A stretch of DNA of 61,471 bases from Chryseosolibacter indicum (GTDB taxonomy: Bacteria; Bacteroidota; Bacteroidia; Cytophagales; Cyclobacteriaceae). Positions 43,900 to 52,165 of this stretch are shown one piece after another (position 1 is the stretch's first letter; every line of letters begins with the position of its first letter). The notes below the pieces were generated by a model. That model saw only the letters and a list, made by a program, of their open reading frames with translations. It made no database searches and was not told the DNA's origin. The translations under genes were made by a program, and so were the position numbers. The DNA is taken from NCBI RefSeq assembly GCF_018598585.1, contig NZ_JAHESD010000029.1:1-61471 (forward strand). The letters run 5' to 3'.

Positions 43900-44403
43900 C
43901 TATTTTATTATTGTATTTTTAATTTTCGCAAGCAGTACATTCAAATCCGGGTTCTGAATCCGGATTTTTGCTTTATTGTAAATTGGAAGACGTGCTTGGT
44001 ATAGTTGACTTAGTTTCTTTTCAGCTTCTTCAAGATTAGCATCTAAAAGCGGACGCCCCGTTTTATACTTTACTCTTTGCAGTAACACAGAAATTGGCAC
44101 ATCAAGGAAGATAGATGTTCCTGCGTTGTTTATGATGTCTATCCCATCGTGGAAACAGGGTGCTCCTCCCCCGGTAGCAATTACACGAGCCCCATTCTTC
44201 GACGCAACCCCCCTTAACACCTCTGATTCTACCTGTCTAAAGTAATCTTCTCCCCTCAAGCGAAATATATCCGGAATTGTTTGTCCTTCCGTTTTACATA
44301 TTTCTTCATCGAGATCTACAAATTCTAATTGTAGTGCCTCTGATAGTTTTCTTCCAGATGTAGTTTTACCAGAGCCGGGCATCCCAATAAGGAAGATTTT
44401 CAT
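43900..44403 (-). CDS. aroK: Shikimate kinase
   Basis: 167 residues, the normal size for AroK. It phosphorylates shikimate at O3 with ATP in the chorismate (aromatic amino acid) pathway. P-loop GMPGSGKT (residues 7-14), shikimate-binding DLDEE (about 30-34), RGEDYFRQVE with conserved Arg (about 49-58), ATGGGAP (about 75-81) and the lid arginine in KTGRPLLD (about 113-120). All key residues are present. It lies downstream of the DoxX gene on the same strand (33-base gap). Confidence 0.95.
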   Translation of the reverse strand: MKIFLIGMPGSGKTTSGRKLSEALQLEFVDLDEEICKTEGQTIPDIFRLRGEDYFRQVESEVLRGVASKNGARVIATGGGAPCFHDGIDIINNAGTSIFLDVPISVLLQRVKYKTGRPLLDANLEEAEKKLSQLYQARLPIYNKAKIRIQNPDLNVLLAKIKNTIIK

Positions 44404-44436
44404 AACAGTATCGAAAATGTTAACGCTCTAACTAAA

Positions 44437-45549
44437 CTACTTGATCAATTCCAGTATCTCTCGTGCGTCAGGTGTATCGTTGTGATGCCAATTACCTTTC
44501 ACCGTTCCGTTAACCCAAAGAGAAATGCCAGGATTTGAACGAATAATAGTTTTCAACACTGTCGCGTCGGCAAAGTAATAAGGAACTGCTATTTGATTTT
44601 CATGTCTAAAAGCTTCGAACTGCTCACTGCCAGAGGAAGTTAACGCCATCATATCAATCTTGCCATCAAGGTCAGCAATGAGTTTCTTTATCTTATCAAG
44701 ATTGACTGTTGAAACCTGGCTTACATCAGCAATAATAAACAACAACTTATTTCCTTCGAAAGTCTGCTGCGTTACATCTTCACCATCAACACTGGAAACT
44801 CCATAATCAGTAATCTTTGCCCTTGTTTTATCTTCATTTGTTTGCCTTACGCTCAAATATTTATACTGCGTAGTGTCTGCAAGATATTTTTCGGAAGTAA
44901 TTTCCTTCCCCTCATCTTTGTTCAGGAATACATACTCGAATTTCGGCTGCTCTTCGGGCTGCATTTGCTGAGGAATATTGTTGCCTACTCGATATGCCCT
45001 GAAGTCAATAAAGGGCAAGTGACGGATTGCATAAACACCCAGAAAAATGCTGAGGGCTGTAACAACGCCTATCACAATATTCCCCGCAAGCATTGGTAGC
45101 ACTTGTTTGTACGATTTCCTATACCAAAACAGATGAAGAATAAATACCATCAGGATGATATCCTTCCAGAACGATTGCCAAGGTGTAAGTTTAATTGCAT
45201 CTCCGAAGCAACCGCAGTCGGTAACTTTATTAAAGTAAGCTGAATAGAATGTGAGGAAAGTGAAAAATATCATCAATGCCAGTAGAATCTTGGTTGTAAG
45301 ATCCATACGGTAATAAAAGAGCACAGCTACCCCAAGTGCTATTTCCAGCACGATCATTATAAAACCTATTTCAAGCGCATAGGGTATAAAGTAATGAAAA
45401 AATGTTCCGAAGTCTTCGGTGAAAACTTCAAAGTATTCTTCCATTTTAATTTTAGTGCCGATCGGATCGTTGAGCTTAATCAAGCCAGAGAAAATAAAAA
45501 GTGCACCAACAAAGAATCTCGAAAACTGATCAATAATCGTTCTGAACAT
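44437..45549 (-). CDS. BT_3928-type DoxX/MauE-like membrane protein
   Basis: 370 residues. Four transmembrane helices in the first 150 residues (about 8-24, 48-73, 82-103, 125-142), with the conserved FSGLIKLNDP start and the TDCGCFGDAIKLTPWQSFWKD motif (about 111-131), which holds a CxC pair as in DoxX/MauE-type membrane proteins. A fifth helix lies near 153-172. The remaining 200 residues are an extracytoplasmic domain with thioredoxin-like strands (KLLFIIADVSQVSTVNLDKIKKLIADL; VPYYFADATVLKTIIRSNPG). It may handle disulfide chemistry in the envelope. Named from the Bacteroides thetaiotaomicron protein; four bases after DUF1599. Confidence 0.85.
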   Translation of the reverse strand: MFRTIIDQFSRFFVGALFIFSGLIKLNDPIGTKIKMEEYFEVFTEDFGTFFHYFIPYALEIGFIMIVLEIALGVAVLFYYRMDLTTKILLALMIFFTFLTFYSAYFNKVTDCGCFGDAIKLTPWQSFWKDIILMVFILHLFWYRKSYKQVLPMLAGNIVIGVVTALSIFLGVYAIRHLPFIDFRAYRVGNNIPQQMQPEEQPKFEYVFLNKDEGKEITSEKYLADTTQYKYLSVRQTNEDKTRAKITDYGVSSVDGEDVTQQTFEGNKLLFIIADVSQVSTVNLDKIKKLIADLDGKIDMMALTSSGSEQFEAFRHENQIAVPYYFADATVLKTIIRSNPGISLWVNGTVKGNWHHNDTPDAREILELIK

Positions 45550-45553
45550 TGTT

Positions 45554-46093
45554 TTATCCTTTCAATTTTATTAACGCAAACACAGCGTAATTTATCATAT
45601 CCTGGTAATTCGCCTTTACGCCTTCACTTACCAGCGTTTTTCCTTCGTTATCTTCTATTTGCTTCACACGCAGAAGCTTCATTAATATAATATCAGTAAT
45701 GGAAGTGACCCGCATTTCGCGCCACGCTTCTCCATAATCATGGTTTTTATTCTGTAGAAGATCAAACGTTTCGGTAACAGCTTCATCATAAAGAGGTTCT
45801 AGCCTTTCAAATGGTAGTTCCATTTCTGATGAGGAGTCGAGCTTAATTTGTATTAATGCTATTATGCAATAGTTGACAATTCCTATAAATTCATCTTTGA
45901 CCGGGTCATTGACTTTCTGAACGCCTTTTTCCTGGATGCTCCTGATCCGTTGAGCCTTAATATAAATCTGATCTGTTATAGAAGGCAAACGCAAAATACG
46001 CCAGGCAGTTCCGTAATCACGGGTCTTCTTTTCAAACAAGCTTTTGCAGGTGGATATTACCTGTTTATATTCGACAGCAGTTTTCTCAAACAT
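45554..46093 (-). CDS. DUF1599 protein with internal duplication
   Basis: 179 residues, cytosolic. Two homologous halves: residues about 18-56 (LFEKKTRDYGTAWRILRLPSITDQIYIKAQRIRSIQEKG) and about 110-149 (LLQNKNHDYGEAWREMRVTSITDIILMKLLRVKQIEDNEG), each with the DYGxAWR-x-x-R-x-x-SITD core. The all-helical pattern resembles MazG-like nucleotide pyrophosphatases, but the metal-binding EExxD is not evident. Function unknown. It is the first gene of DUF1599-DoxX-aroK, divergent from folP. Confidence 0.88.
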   Translation of the reverse strand: MFEKTAVEYKQVISTCKSLFEKKTRDYGTAWRILRLPSITDQIYIKAQRIRSIQEKGVQKVNDPVKDEFIGIVNYCIIALIQIKLDSSSEMELPFERLEPLYDEAVTETFDLLQNKNHDYGEAWREMRVTSITDIILMKLLRVKQIEDNEGKTLVSEGVKANYQDMINYAVFALIKLKG

Positions 46094-46105
46094 AAAATTT
46101 TAACA

Positions 46106-46963
46106 GTGCAAAATACGGCATTTTCAGTTAACAAAACACTTCATGTTAGGGGTACGGTAGTTGATTTGTCAGAACCCAAGGTTATGGGTATTTTAAATGT
46201 AACTCCCGATAGTTTTTTTGATGGCGGAAAATACTTATCAGAAAGGCAAATCCTTTCACAGGTAGAGGAAATCGAAAGCCAAGGAGCCACTTTCATCGAT
46301 ATTGGTGGTTACTCATCTCGGCCGGGAGCAGCCGACGTTAGTGAGACTGAGGAGATTAGCAGGGTACTGCCTGCAATTAAACTTATAAATAAAAATTTCC
46401 CATCACTTATTATTTCGGTAGACACATTCCGAAGTAAGGTTGCAGAAGTTGCTGTAAAAGAAGGTGCTTCAATTATCAATGACATTTCAGGCGGAACATT
46501 AGATACTAAGATGTTTGAAATAGTTGCCGCATTTAACGTACCCTACATCCTTATGCACATGAAGGGTACTCCGCAAACAATGTTAAGGGAAGCAAAATAT
46601 GAAAATTTGCTCAAGGAGATTATAGACTACTTTCATGCAAAAGTACACCAGCTTCATTCACTTGGTGTTAAAGATATTATTCTTGACCCGGGTTTTGGTT
46701 TTGCTAAAACAAGAGAACACAACTTCAAGCTTCTGAACGATCTTAACCTGCTATATATTTTAGGCAAACCAATTCTGGTAGGACTATCAAGAAAATCGAT
46801 GGTATGGAAAACGTTGGATATTGAACCGAAGGATGCTTTAAACGGAACCACTTCCCTAAACACGATTGCTTTGATAAATGGGGCAAGCATTTTAAGAGTT
46901 CACGACGTAAAAGAAGCCGCACAAGCAGTAAAGCTGGTGAAAGCATTAAAGGATAATTTATAA
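46106..46963 (+). CDS. folP: Dihydropteroate synthase
   Basis: About 285 residues from a GTG start at 46106 (no ATG lies between it and the divergent gene; the next in-frame ATG is already inside the core). It condenses pABA with the pterin diphosphate in folate synthesis, the target of sulfonamides. Motifs: VMGILNVTPDSFFDGG (about 29-44, N and D contact pterin), DIGGYSSRPGA (about 69-79), VDTFRSKVAEVA, LDPGFGFAKT with the Lys/Asp, and RVHDVKEA with the final Arg/His. Only about 80 bases separate it from cdaA; the two are usual neighbours in Bacteroidota. Confidence 0.95.
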   Translation: MQNTAFSVNKTLHVRGTVVDLSEPKVMGILNVTPDSFFDGGKYLSERQILSQVEEIESQGATFIDIGGYSSRPGAADVSETEEISRVLPAIKLINKNFPSLIISVDTFRSKVAEVAVKEGASIINDISGGTLDTKMFEIVAAFNVPYILMHMKGTPQTMLREAKYENLLKEIIDYFHAKVHQLHSLGVKDIILDPGFGFAKTREHNFKLLNDLNLLYILGKPILVGLSRKSMVWKTLDIEPKDALNGTTSLNTIALINGASILRVHDVKEAAQAVKLVKALKDNL

Positions 46964-47044
46964 GATCCTTTCAAAGAGAAGATAATATCTTTCTAATATC
47001 GCAGTATAAAGGCAAACCGTTATATTGGGCCGTAAGAAGAAATT

Positions 47045-47893
47045 ATGATCTTTCTTTTCAGAATAGGATTTTTAGAAGTAAGCTGGGTAGACATCATCGA
47101 CATTGCGTTGGTGAGTGTATTGCTTTACCAGGTTTACAAGCTTATTAGAGGAAGTATTGCTGTTAATATATTTCTTGGAATCCTTGCGCTCTACTTGGTT
47201 TACTTGATTGTACGCGCCGCACAGATGGAGCTGCTTGCAACTATACTCGGCCAATTTATGGGGGTTGGTGTTCTTGCCATGATCATTTTGTTCCAGCCGG
47301 AGATCAGAAAATTCTTACTTGTAATAGGAAGAGGTACAGAGTTTAGAGAGAACCTTTTCAAAAGCATAGCTCAGTGGCGGAATTCATACCATGAGGATGT
47401 TAATGTAAATGAAATCATGGAAGCGGTGAAAACCCTTAAAGCTACACGAACAGGTGCTCTGATTGTTTTTTCACGCGACGTTGAATTAAAATTTTACGTA
47501 GAGACAGGTGATGTACTTGACGCCACCGTAAGTAAGAGACTATTGCTTTCGATATTTAACAAGAACAGTCCGCTTCATGATGGTGCAGTTATTATTTACA
47601 AAGGAAAAATAAAAGCCGCACGCTGCGTATTGCCGGTAAGTGAGAACGATCACCTTCCCCCTCACTTTGGATTGAGACATAGATCTGCTATTGGTATGTC
47701 TGAGAATACCGCAACACTTGTAATGGTTGTCTCAGAGGAGACTGGCCGGGTAATACTGGCGAGAAACGGAATCTACCTTAGGGGATTAAAACTAAAACAG
47801 ATCGAACAGAAAATTGTCGAGTATCTTCAAAACACAGAACCTGCCAATTGGGAGGAAATCTCAGAAGAAGAACCAACAACCACTGAAAATTGA
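47045..47893 (+). CDS. cdaA: Diadenylate cyclase
   Basis: 282 residues. It makes c-di-AMP from two ATP, a signal for potassium and osmotic control. Three N-terminal transmembrane helices (about 15-33, 40-59, 65-87) are followed by the DAC domain with DGAVIIYKGKIKAARC (DGA, about 180-182) and LRHRSAIGMSE (RHR, about 212-214). Both catalytic motifs are intact. CdaR and GlmM, the common Firmicutes partners, are not adjacent; folP lies upstream instead. A YbbR-domain partner was not seen in this window. Confidence 0.95.
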   Translation: MIFLFRIGFLEVSWVDIIDIALVSVLLYQVYKLIRGSIAVNIFLGILALYLVYLIVRAAQMELLATILGQFMGVGVLAMIILFQPEIRKFLLVIGRGTEFRENLFKSIAQWRNSYHEDVNVNEIMEAVKTLKATRTGALIVFSRDVELKFYVETGDVLDATVSKRLLLSIFNKNSPLHDGAVIIYKGKIKAARCVLPVSENDHLPPHFGLRHRSAIGMSENTATLVMVVSEETGRVILARNGIYLRGLKLKQIEQKIVEYLQNTEPANWEEISEEEPTTTEN

Positions 47894-47937
47894 TGTAAAA
47901 GATATTGTGCTAGCACTTGCTAGTGCATGCTTCGTAC

Positions 47938-48585
47938 TCAATACTCAAATGCCTTTACTTTATCTTTCTGCTCTATCAAATAATTAATAAGCGCTTCTTG
48001 TTTTTCGGATGAACCAGAAATCTCATAAACATATCTGACATCCATCCCCTTTCTACGTTCTTTTCTCCTTTCATATCGGAGGCCGATCATTGTTAATTTC
48101 TCTTCAAATGACGCAACCCCGTTGTTTTCAATATCAAATATGATATGCAATATGATTGTCTTATGAAGTTTATCGAAAAAGCGTTGAAGATAACCAAAAG
48201 CAGTTAATACAATTAGCGCAAAAAGGGTAGCTGCAAAGGCAAGTTCACATTGTCCTACACCTACTGCCATTCCCAATGCAGCAGCTACCCAAATGGTACT
48301 TGCAGTTGTTAAACCTGAAATAGATAAACCATCGCGCATGATAGCTCACGCACCAAGAAACCCAATTCCAGTTACAATATTTGACGCTATCCGCCCCACC
48401 TCCGTAGGATGCGAGGATTCAATTGAAATTACGGTAAATAACGTAGACCCGAGGCAAATAAGAATGATGGTACGCAATCCTGCAGATTTATTTCTTAACT
48501 CCCTCTCAGCGCCGATAATAAGACCTAAAACTAATGATACAACTAGTTTAATTACTATTTCCTTCAAATGGTCGTCCAAGAGCAT
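47938..48585 (-). pseudogene. mgtC/sapB-family gene interrupted by one in-frame TGA
   Basis: Two open frames in the same reading frame together make a normal-size MgtC/SapB protein (215 residues if the stop is read through). The N-terminal part (to 48346) ends in GIGFLGA, directly followed by TGA at 48348-48346, then AIMRDGLSISGLTTASTIW, while intact family members read GIGFLGAGxIxRDG. One change GGA to TGA explains the break. MgtC is a membrane protein linked to growth at low magnesium and survival in host cells. TGA is used as a real stop elsewhere in the window, so recoding is unlikely. The rest of both parts is conserved, so the mutation is young or a sequencing error. It may translate as two fragments. 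Confidence 0.85.
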
Positions 48586-49000
48586 ACCAGTTTAATCTTC
48601 TCTTGCTACAACTATAAATTCATACCAGCCATTTTTCTGGTTTAACCCTATCAATAATGTTAGCTAGACTTAAGAAACGTCTTTAAAAAACCTGAAGACG
48701 AATAACTAAAAGTTTATTAACAGTGTAAATGAATCGTTCAGGGAGATTTTCAGCAAAACACTGAAATAAACGAATTGATTTCAGTTACTAAAATTGGAAC
48801 CAGGTTTTCAGGCATAGGCTTTTTATTTTTTGCACTACATATTTGGTTGGCAAAAAATCCTCGTGATTTAAAGTCGTTATTTGTTTTTAACCTGCACAAG
48901 CAAAAATTTTAGTTTATATCGACAACAAATTTTAATGAGCGAAAAACTTTACAATAAAAGAATCGTAAATTAGTAAACTGATTATTTAACGTATACAGCA
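48586..49000. other. Intergenic region of 415 bases
   Basis: Divergent spacer between the broken mgtC gene and a small membrane-protein gene. A small hairpin CGTCTT/AAGACG lies at about 48679-48698. No riboswitch-like complex structure and no coding sequence were recognised. Confidence 0.45.
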
Positions 49001-49453
49001 ATGATAGAAGCTAGTCCGGTAAAATATTATTTAGCTAAATATTTTTTTCTTGCTTTTGCGTTTATTCAATGGATAGTAGGTGCGATCATACTTTTTCGTT
49101 TTGAATTTAACAGCAAAGTCTTCTTCGTATCTTTAATCTTCGCAGCATTAGGATTAATCTCGCTGTATGTCTTCTATTTTATAAATGATAAGATCAGAAG
49201 GGTTGCAATTGGTAAGAATAAAATTGTTGTTATTGAAGGTGACCGAAACGTAAGGTTTGGGTGGCCGGAAGTTAAATCTTTAAGAATTATTCCGTTTCTC
49301 AACCTCTACCGATTAAAAATAAAAGGAAAACGAAACTGTATTTATTTCTTTCCGTCGAGGCAAATCGATCCTGCCTTTGGATTGTTAACCAAAGACACTT
49401 CCAAGATGGGTGAAATTGTCAAGAAACGTAAAAGGGAGTTTGGTTTTGAATAG
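49001..49453 (+). CDS. Two-helix membrane protein with a PH-like domain
   Basis: 150 residues: transmembrane helices at about 12-32 and 40-60, then a cytosolic domain (RRVAIGKNKIVVIEGDRNVRFGWPEVKSLRII, then LYRLKIKGKRNCIYFFPSR) that resembles bacterial PH domains. Same plan as the gene at 26949, though the sequences differ. Function unknown. The C-terminus is basic (KKRKREFGFE). Confidence 0.65.
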   Translation: MIEASPVKYYLAKYFFLAFAFIQWIVGAIILFRFEFNSKVFFVSLIFAALGLISLYVFYFINDKIRRVAIGKNKIVVIEGDRNVRFGWPEVKSLRIIPFLNLYRLKIKGKRNCIYFFPSRQIDPAFGLLTKDTSKMGEIVKKRKREFGFE

Positions 49454-49476
49454 CGAACCTTAAATAACATACTAAT

Positions 49477-49514
49477 AAATAAGAAGAGCTTCCTGGATGA
49501 AGCTCTTCTTATTT
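49477..49514. terminator. Bidirectional terminator with 15-bp stem
   Basis: AAATAAGAAGAGCTT (49477-49491) and AAGCTCTTCTTATTT (49500-49514) are perfect reverse complements around CCTGGATG. It lies between the convergent genes ending at 49453 and 49537 and has T/A runs on both flanks. Confidence 0.88.
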
Positions 49515-49536
49515 TAGCCTATGTTAAGCCCAAAAG

Positions 49537-50754
49537 TTAAGCGTTAACTTTCGTGGCCGACTTTAAAACGTTAAGTTCTTTTCCTACAGTAGTAAATGCC
49601 TCAATTGCTTTATCCAGATGATGCCTTTCATGGCCGGCTGAAACCTGAACCCGAATCCTAGCCTGTCCTTTAGCAACCACAGGGTAGAAAAACCCAATTA
49701 CATATATACCCTTTTCAAGTAAGCGTTCGGCAAATTTTTGGGCTAAGGGAGCTTCATAAAGCATAATGGGTACAATAGGATGTTCTCCCGGCTTTATATC
49801 AAAGCCCGCCTTTGTCATTTCGCTTCTGAAGTATTTTGTGTTCCGCTCCAGCTTATCTCTAAGTTCTGTAGTTTCAGAAAGCATGTTAAAAACTTCTATA
49901 GAAGCTCCTACAATAGAAGGAGCCAAGGTATTGGAGAACAGATAAGGTCTTGATCGCTGGCGAAGCATTTCAATGATCTCCTTCTTACCAGATGTAAATC
50001 CTCCTGAAGCACCACCCAAAGCTTTACCAAGTGTACCCGTAATAATATCTATCCTATTCATCACATTTCTGTATTCAGGAACACCTCTTCCGGTTTTTCC
50101 TATAAAGCCTGTGGCGTGAGATTCGTCTGTCATAACCAGCGCTTCGTATTTATCGGCGAGGTCACAAATCTTGTCTAGCTGTGCTATTGTACCATCCATA
50201 GAAAAAGCGCCGTCAGTTACTACCATGATGTTCTTGGCACCTGCCTTGGTTGCTTCCTGAAGTTGCTTCTCAAGGTCTGCCATATCGTTATGCTTGTATC
50301 TGTAACGCATGGCTTTACATAACCTTACTCCATCTATAATTGAAGCATGGTTTAACTCGTCAGAGATAATGGCGTCATCAGCACCAAGCAAAGGTTCAAA
50401 AACACCACCATTTGCATCAAAAGCTGCCGCATACAAGATGGTATCTTCCATGGCCAGGAAATCAGATATTTTTCTTTCCAGTTCTTTATGAATATCCTGC
50501 GTTCCGCAGATAAACCTCACGGAAGACATGCCGTACCCATGCGTATCAATCGCACGCTTTGCAGCTTCAATTACCCGGGGGTGACTTGACAAACCGAGAT
50601 AATTATTAGCGCAAAAGTTTATAACTTCCTTACCTTCTGTTGTCTTAATATCAGCAGCCTGCGGAGTAACAATAATTCTTTCTTTTTTGAAGAGTCCTGC
50701 TTCACGGATATTATTAAGTTCCTGCTGAAGTGCAGGTTGAAGTTTTTTATACAT
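49537..50754 (-). CDS. kbl: Glycine C-acetyltransferase (2-amino-3-ketobutyrate CoA ligase)
   Basis: 405 residues, PLP-dependent, alpha-oxoamine synthase family. It cleaves 2-amino-3-ketobutyrate with CoA to glycine and acetyl-CoA, the second step of threonine breakdown. Motifs: [16 protein letters not shown] (about 46-61), [14 protein letters not shown] (about 138-151), [15 protein letters not shown] (about 213-227) and the PLP lysine in [13 protein letters not shown] (about 246-258). It is preceded by a small gene (4-base gap) and is divergent from the threonine dehydrogenase gene. Confidence 0.95.
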   Translation of the reverse strand: MYKKLQPALQQELNNIREAGLFKKERIIVTPQAADIKTTEGKEVINFCANNYLGLSSHPRVIEAAKRAIDTHGYGMSSVRFICGTQDIHKELERKISDFLAMEDTILYAAAFDANGGVFEPLLGADDAIISDELNHASIIDGVRLCKAMRYRYKHNDMADLEKQLQEATKAGAKNIMVVTDGAFSMDGTIAQLDKICDLADKYEALVMTDESHATGFIGKTGRGVPEYRNVMNRIDIITGTLGKALGGASGGFTSGKKEIIEMLRQRSRPYLFSNTLAPSIVGASIEVFNMLSETTELRDKLERNTKYFRSEMTKAGFDIKPGEHPIVPIMLYEAPLAQKFAERLLEKGIYVIGFFYPVVAKGQARIRVQVSAGHERHHLDKAIEAFTTVGKELNVLKSATKVNA

Positions 50755-50758
50755 AGGT

Positions 50759-51082
50759 CTAGTTAATCTTTGGTTTCATTATCGGTCGTGACACCGCAGG
50801 CTTTGCAACAATTGGAGGTGCAGCTGCAGGGGTCGCTTCAGCTATCGGATTTTGTTTTTCAGCTTGCTTCTCAGCTGCTGGTTCTGTTTTAGCAGGTGCT
50901 TCAACAACCTTAAGATGGTACTTTCTTCTTATTGGGTTAATAAGATTAAGTTTTTGAACGGTAAAACTGTTGGGATGCATCTGCTCAAAATCAAGCTTCC
51001 ATTTTTCAAAAACGGATGGTTCTGCTGCAGCAAAAGCACTGGCGTCAATTTTTTTCGATATCAGATATTCTTCAAAATTCAC
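50759..51082 (-). CDS. Conserved small protein upstream of kbl
   Basis: 107 residues, soluble. The first 60 residues have a motif that looks conserved ([15 protein letters not shown], then [18 protein letters not shown] and IRRKYHLK); the last 45 are Ala/Pro/Lys-rich and probably disordered. No known domain. The gene lies 4 bases before kbl and opposite the threonine dehydrogenase, so it is likely co-transcribed with kbl, but a role in threonine metabolism is only a guess. Confidence 0.7.
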   Translation of the reverse strand: MNFEEYLISKKIDASAFAAAEPSVFEKWKLDFEQMHPNSFTVQKLNLINPIRRKYHLKVVEAPAKTEPAAEKQAEKQNPIAEATPAAAPPIVAKPAVSRPIMKPKIN

Positions 51083-51152
51083 TGGCGCTAAGTTAAGAAA
51101 GGATGACTAACACGAATGATAAATTTCTGTATTTTCGCGCCTGAGACCAGCT

Positions 51153-52109
51153 ATGAAAAGAAACAAGATTTTAGTTATCGGTGCAGGCGGCCAATTAGGC
51201 TCAGAACTCACCCAAGGCCTTTGGAATGTGTACGGAAAGGAAAATGTTATTGCTACTGACGTAAAAGAACCGCAAGGCATTCTTACCGAAGGCAATTTTG
51301 AAATACTGGATGTTTTAAAACAAAAAAACCTTTTCGACTTCATTCAGAAGAATAACATAACGCAGATCTATCATCTGGCCGCTGTTCTTTCTGCAACAGG
51401 AGAAAAGAATCCCAAGTTTGCCTGGCATCTTAATATGGATGGTTTGATCCATGTGTTGGATGCAGCCGTTGAGTTCAAGATAGACAAAGTCTACTGGCCT
51501 AGTTCTATTGCCGTATTTGGTCCTAACACTCCTAAAGTTAATACACCACAAGACACCGTGATGGACCCAGCCACCATTTACGGTATTAGTAAACTCGCCG
51601 GAGAACGCTGGTGCGAATGGTACCATAATAAGCATGGAGTGGATGTACGAAGCCTTCGATACCCGGGGTTAATTGGATATAAAACAAAACCAGGCGGCGG
51701 AACAACGGATTATGCTGTTGATATCTACTTCAAAGCTATCGCTGAAAAGAAATACGATTGCTTTTTGAAGCCTGATACATTTTTGCCAATGATGTATATG
51801 GATGACGCTGTAAAAGCCACACTTGATTTAATGGAAGCCCCGGCAGAAAAGATTAAGGTAAGATCCAGCTACAACATCTCTTCCATGTCATTCTCTCCTG
51901 AAGAAATTGCGAATAACATCACCAAGCATATCCCTGATTTTAAAATAAGTTATACGCCTGACTTCCGCCAAGCCATTGCAGACTCATGGCCAAAATCTAT
52001 TGATGATACCGCAGCAAGGAAAGATTGGGGATGGCAGCCACAGTTTGATTTACAGCGTATGACTAAAGAAATACTTGCGAATTTACATAGTACTACCGAA
52101 GTACTTTAA
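51153..52109 (+). CDS. SDR-type L-threonine 3-dehydrogenase
   Basis: 318 residues of the extended SDR, UDP-galactose-epimerase-like group that includes bacterial threonine dehydrogenases such as that of Flavobacterium frigidimaris. NAD motif GAGGQLGSEL (about 9-18), LAAVLSATGE (about 75-84), the SSIA serine (about 113-116), YGISK (Tyr and Lys, about 144-148) and RYPGLIGYKTKPGGGTTDYA (about 168-187). It oxidises threonine to 2-amino-3-ketobutyrate, which Kbl then cleaves. The divergent kbl, 70 bases plus one small gene away, supports this. Confidence 0.9.
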   Translation: MKRNKILVIGAGGQLGSELTQGLWNVYGKENVIATDVKEPQGILTEGNFEILDVLKQKNLFDFIQKNNITQIYHLAAVLSATGEKNPKFAWHLNMDGLIHVLDAAVEFKIDKVYWPSSIAVFGPNTPKVNTPQDTVMDPATIYGISKLAGERWCEWYHNKHGVDVRSLRYPGLIGYKTKPGGGTTDYAVDIYFKAIAEKKYDCFLKPDTFLPMMYMDDAVKATLDLMEAPAEKIKVRSSYNISSMSFSPEEIANNITKHIPDFKISYTPDFRQAIADSWPKSIDDTAARKDWGWQPQFDLQRMTKEILANLHSTTEVL

Positions 52110-52138
52110 ACACTGAAGTTAAACAACTTACCATCTTC

Positions 52139-52165
52139 AAGTAAGACGATTATATTCTCTTACTT
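52139..52165. terminator. Possible weak terminator
   Basis: AAGTAAG (52139-52145) and CTTACTT (52159-52165) form a 7-bp stem between the convergent threonine dehydrogenase and T9SS genes; it partly overlaps the stop codon of the latter. Tentative. Confidence 0.35.

Noticed and set aside
46949-46971. Hairpin at the end of folP as terminator
   Set aside because: The small AAAGGAT/ATCCTTT stem overlaps the stop codon and has no T-run; read-through into cdaA is more likely.
48346-48348. TGA in mgtC as selenocysteine or recoded codon
   Set aside because: The position is a glycine in the family, no selenocysteine stem was seen and TGA ends other genes in the window.
48293-48595. 100-residue plus-strand frame across the mgtC break
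   Set aside because: Antisense shadow of mgtC; the mgtC reading has clear family motifs on the minus strand.
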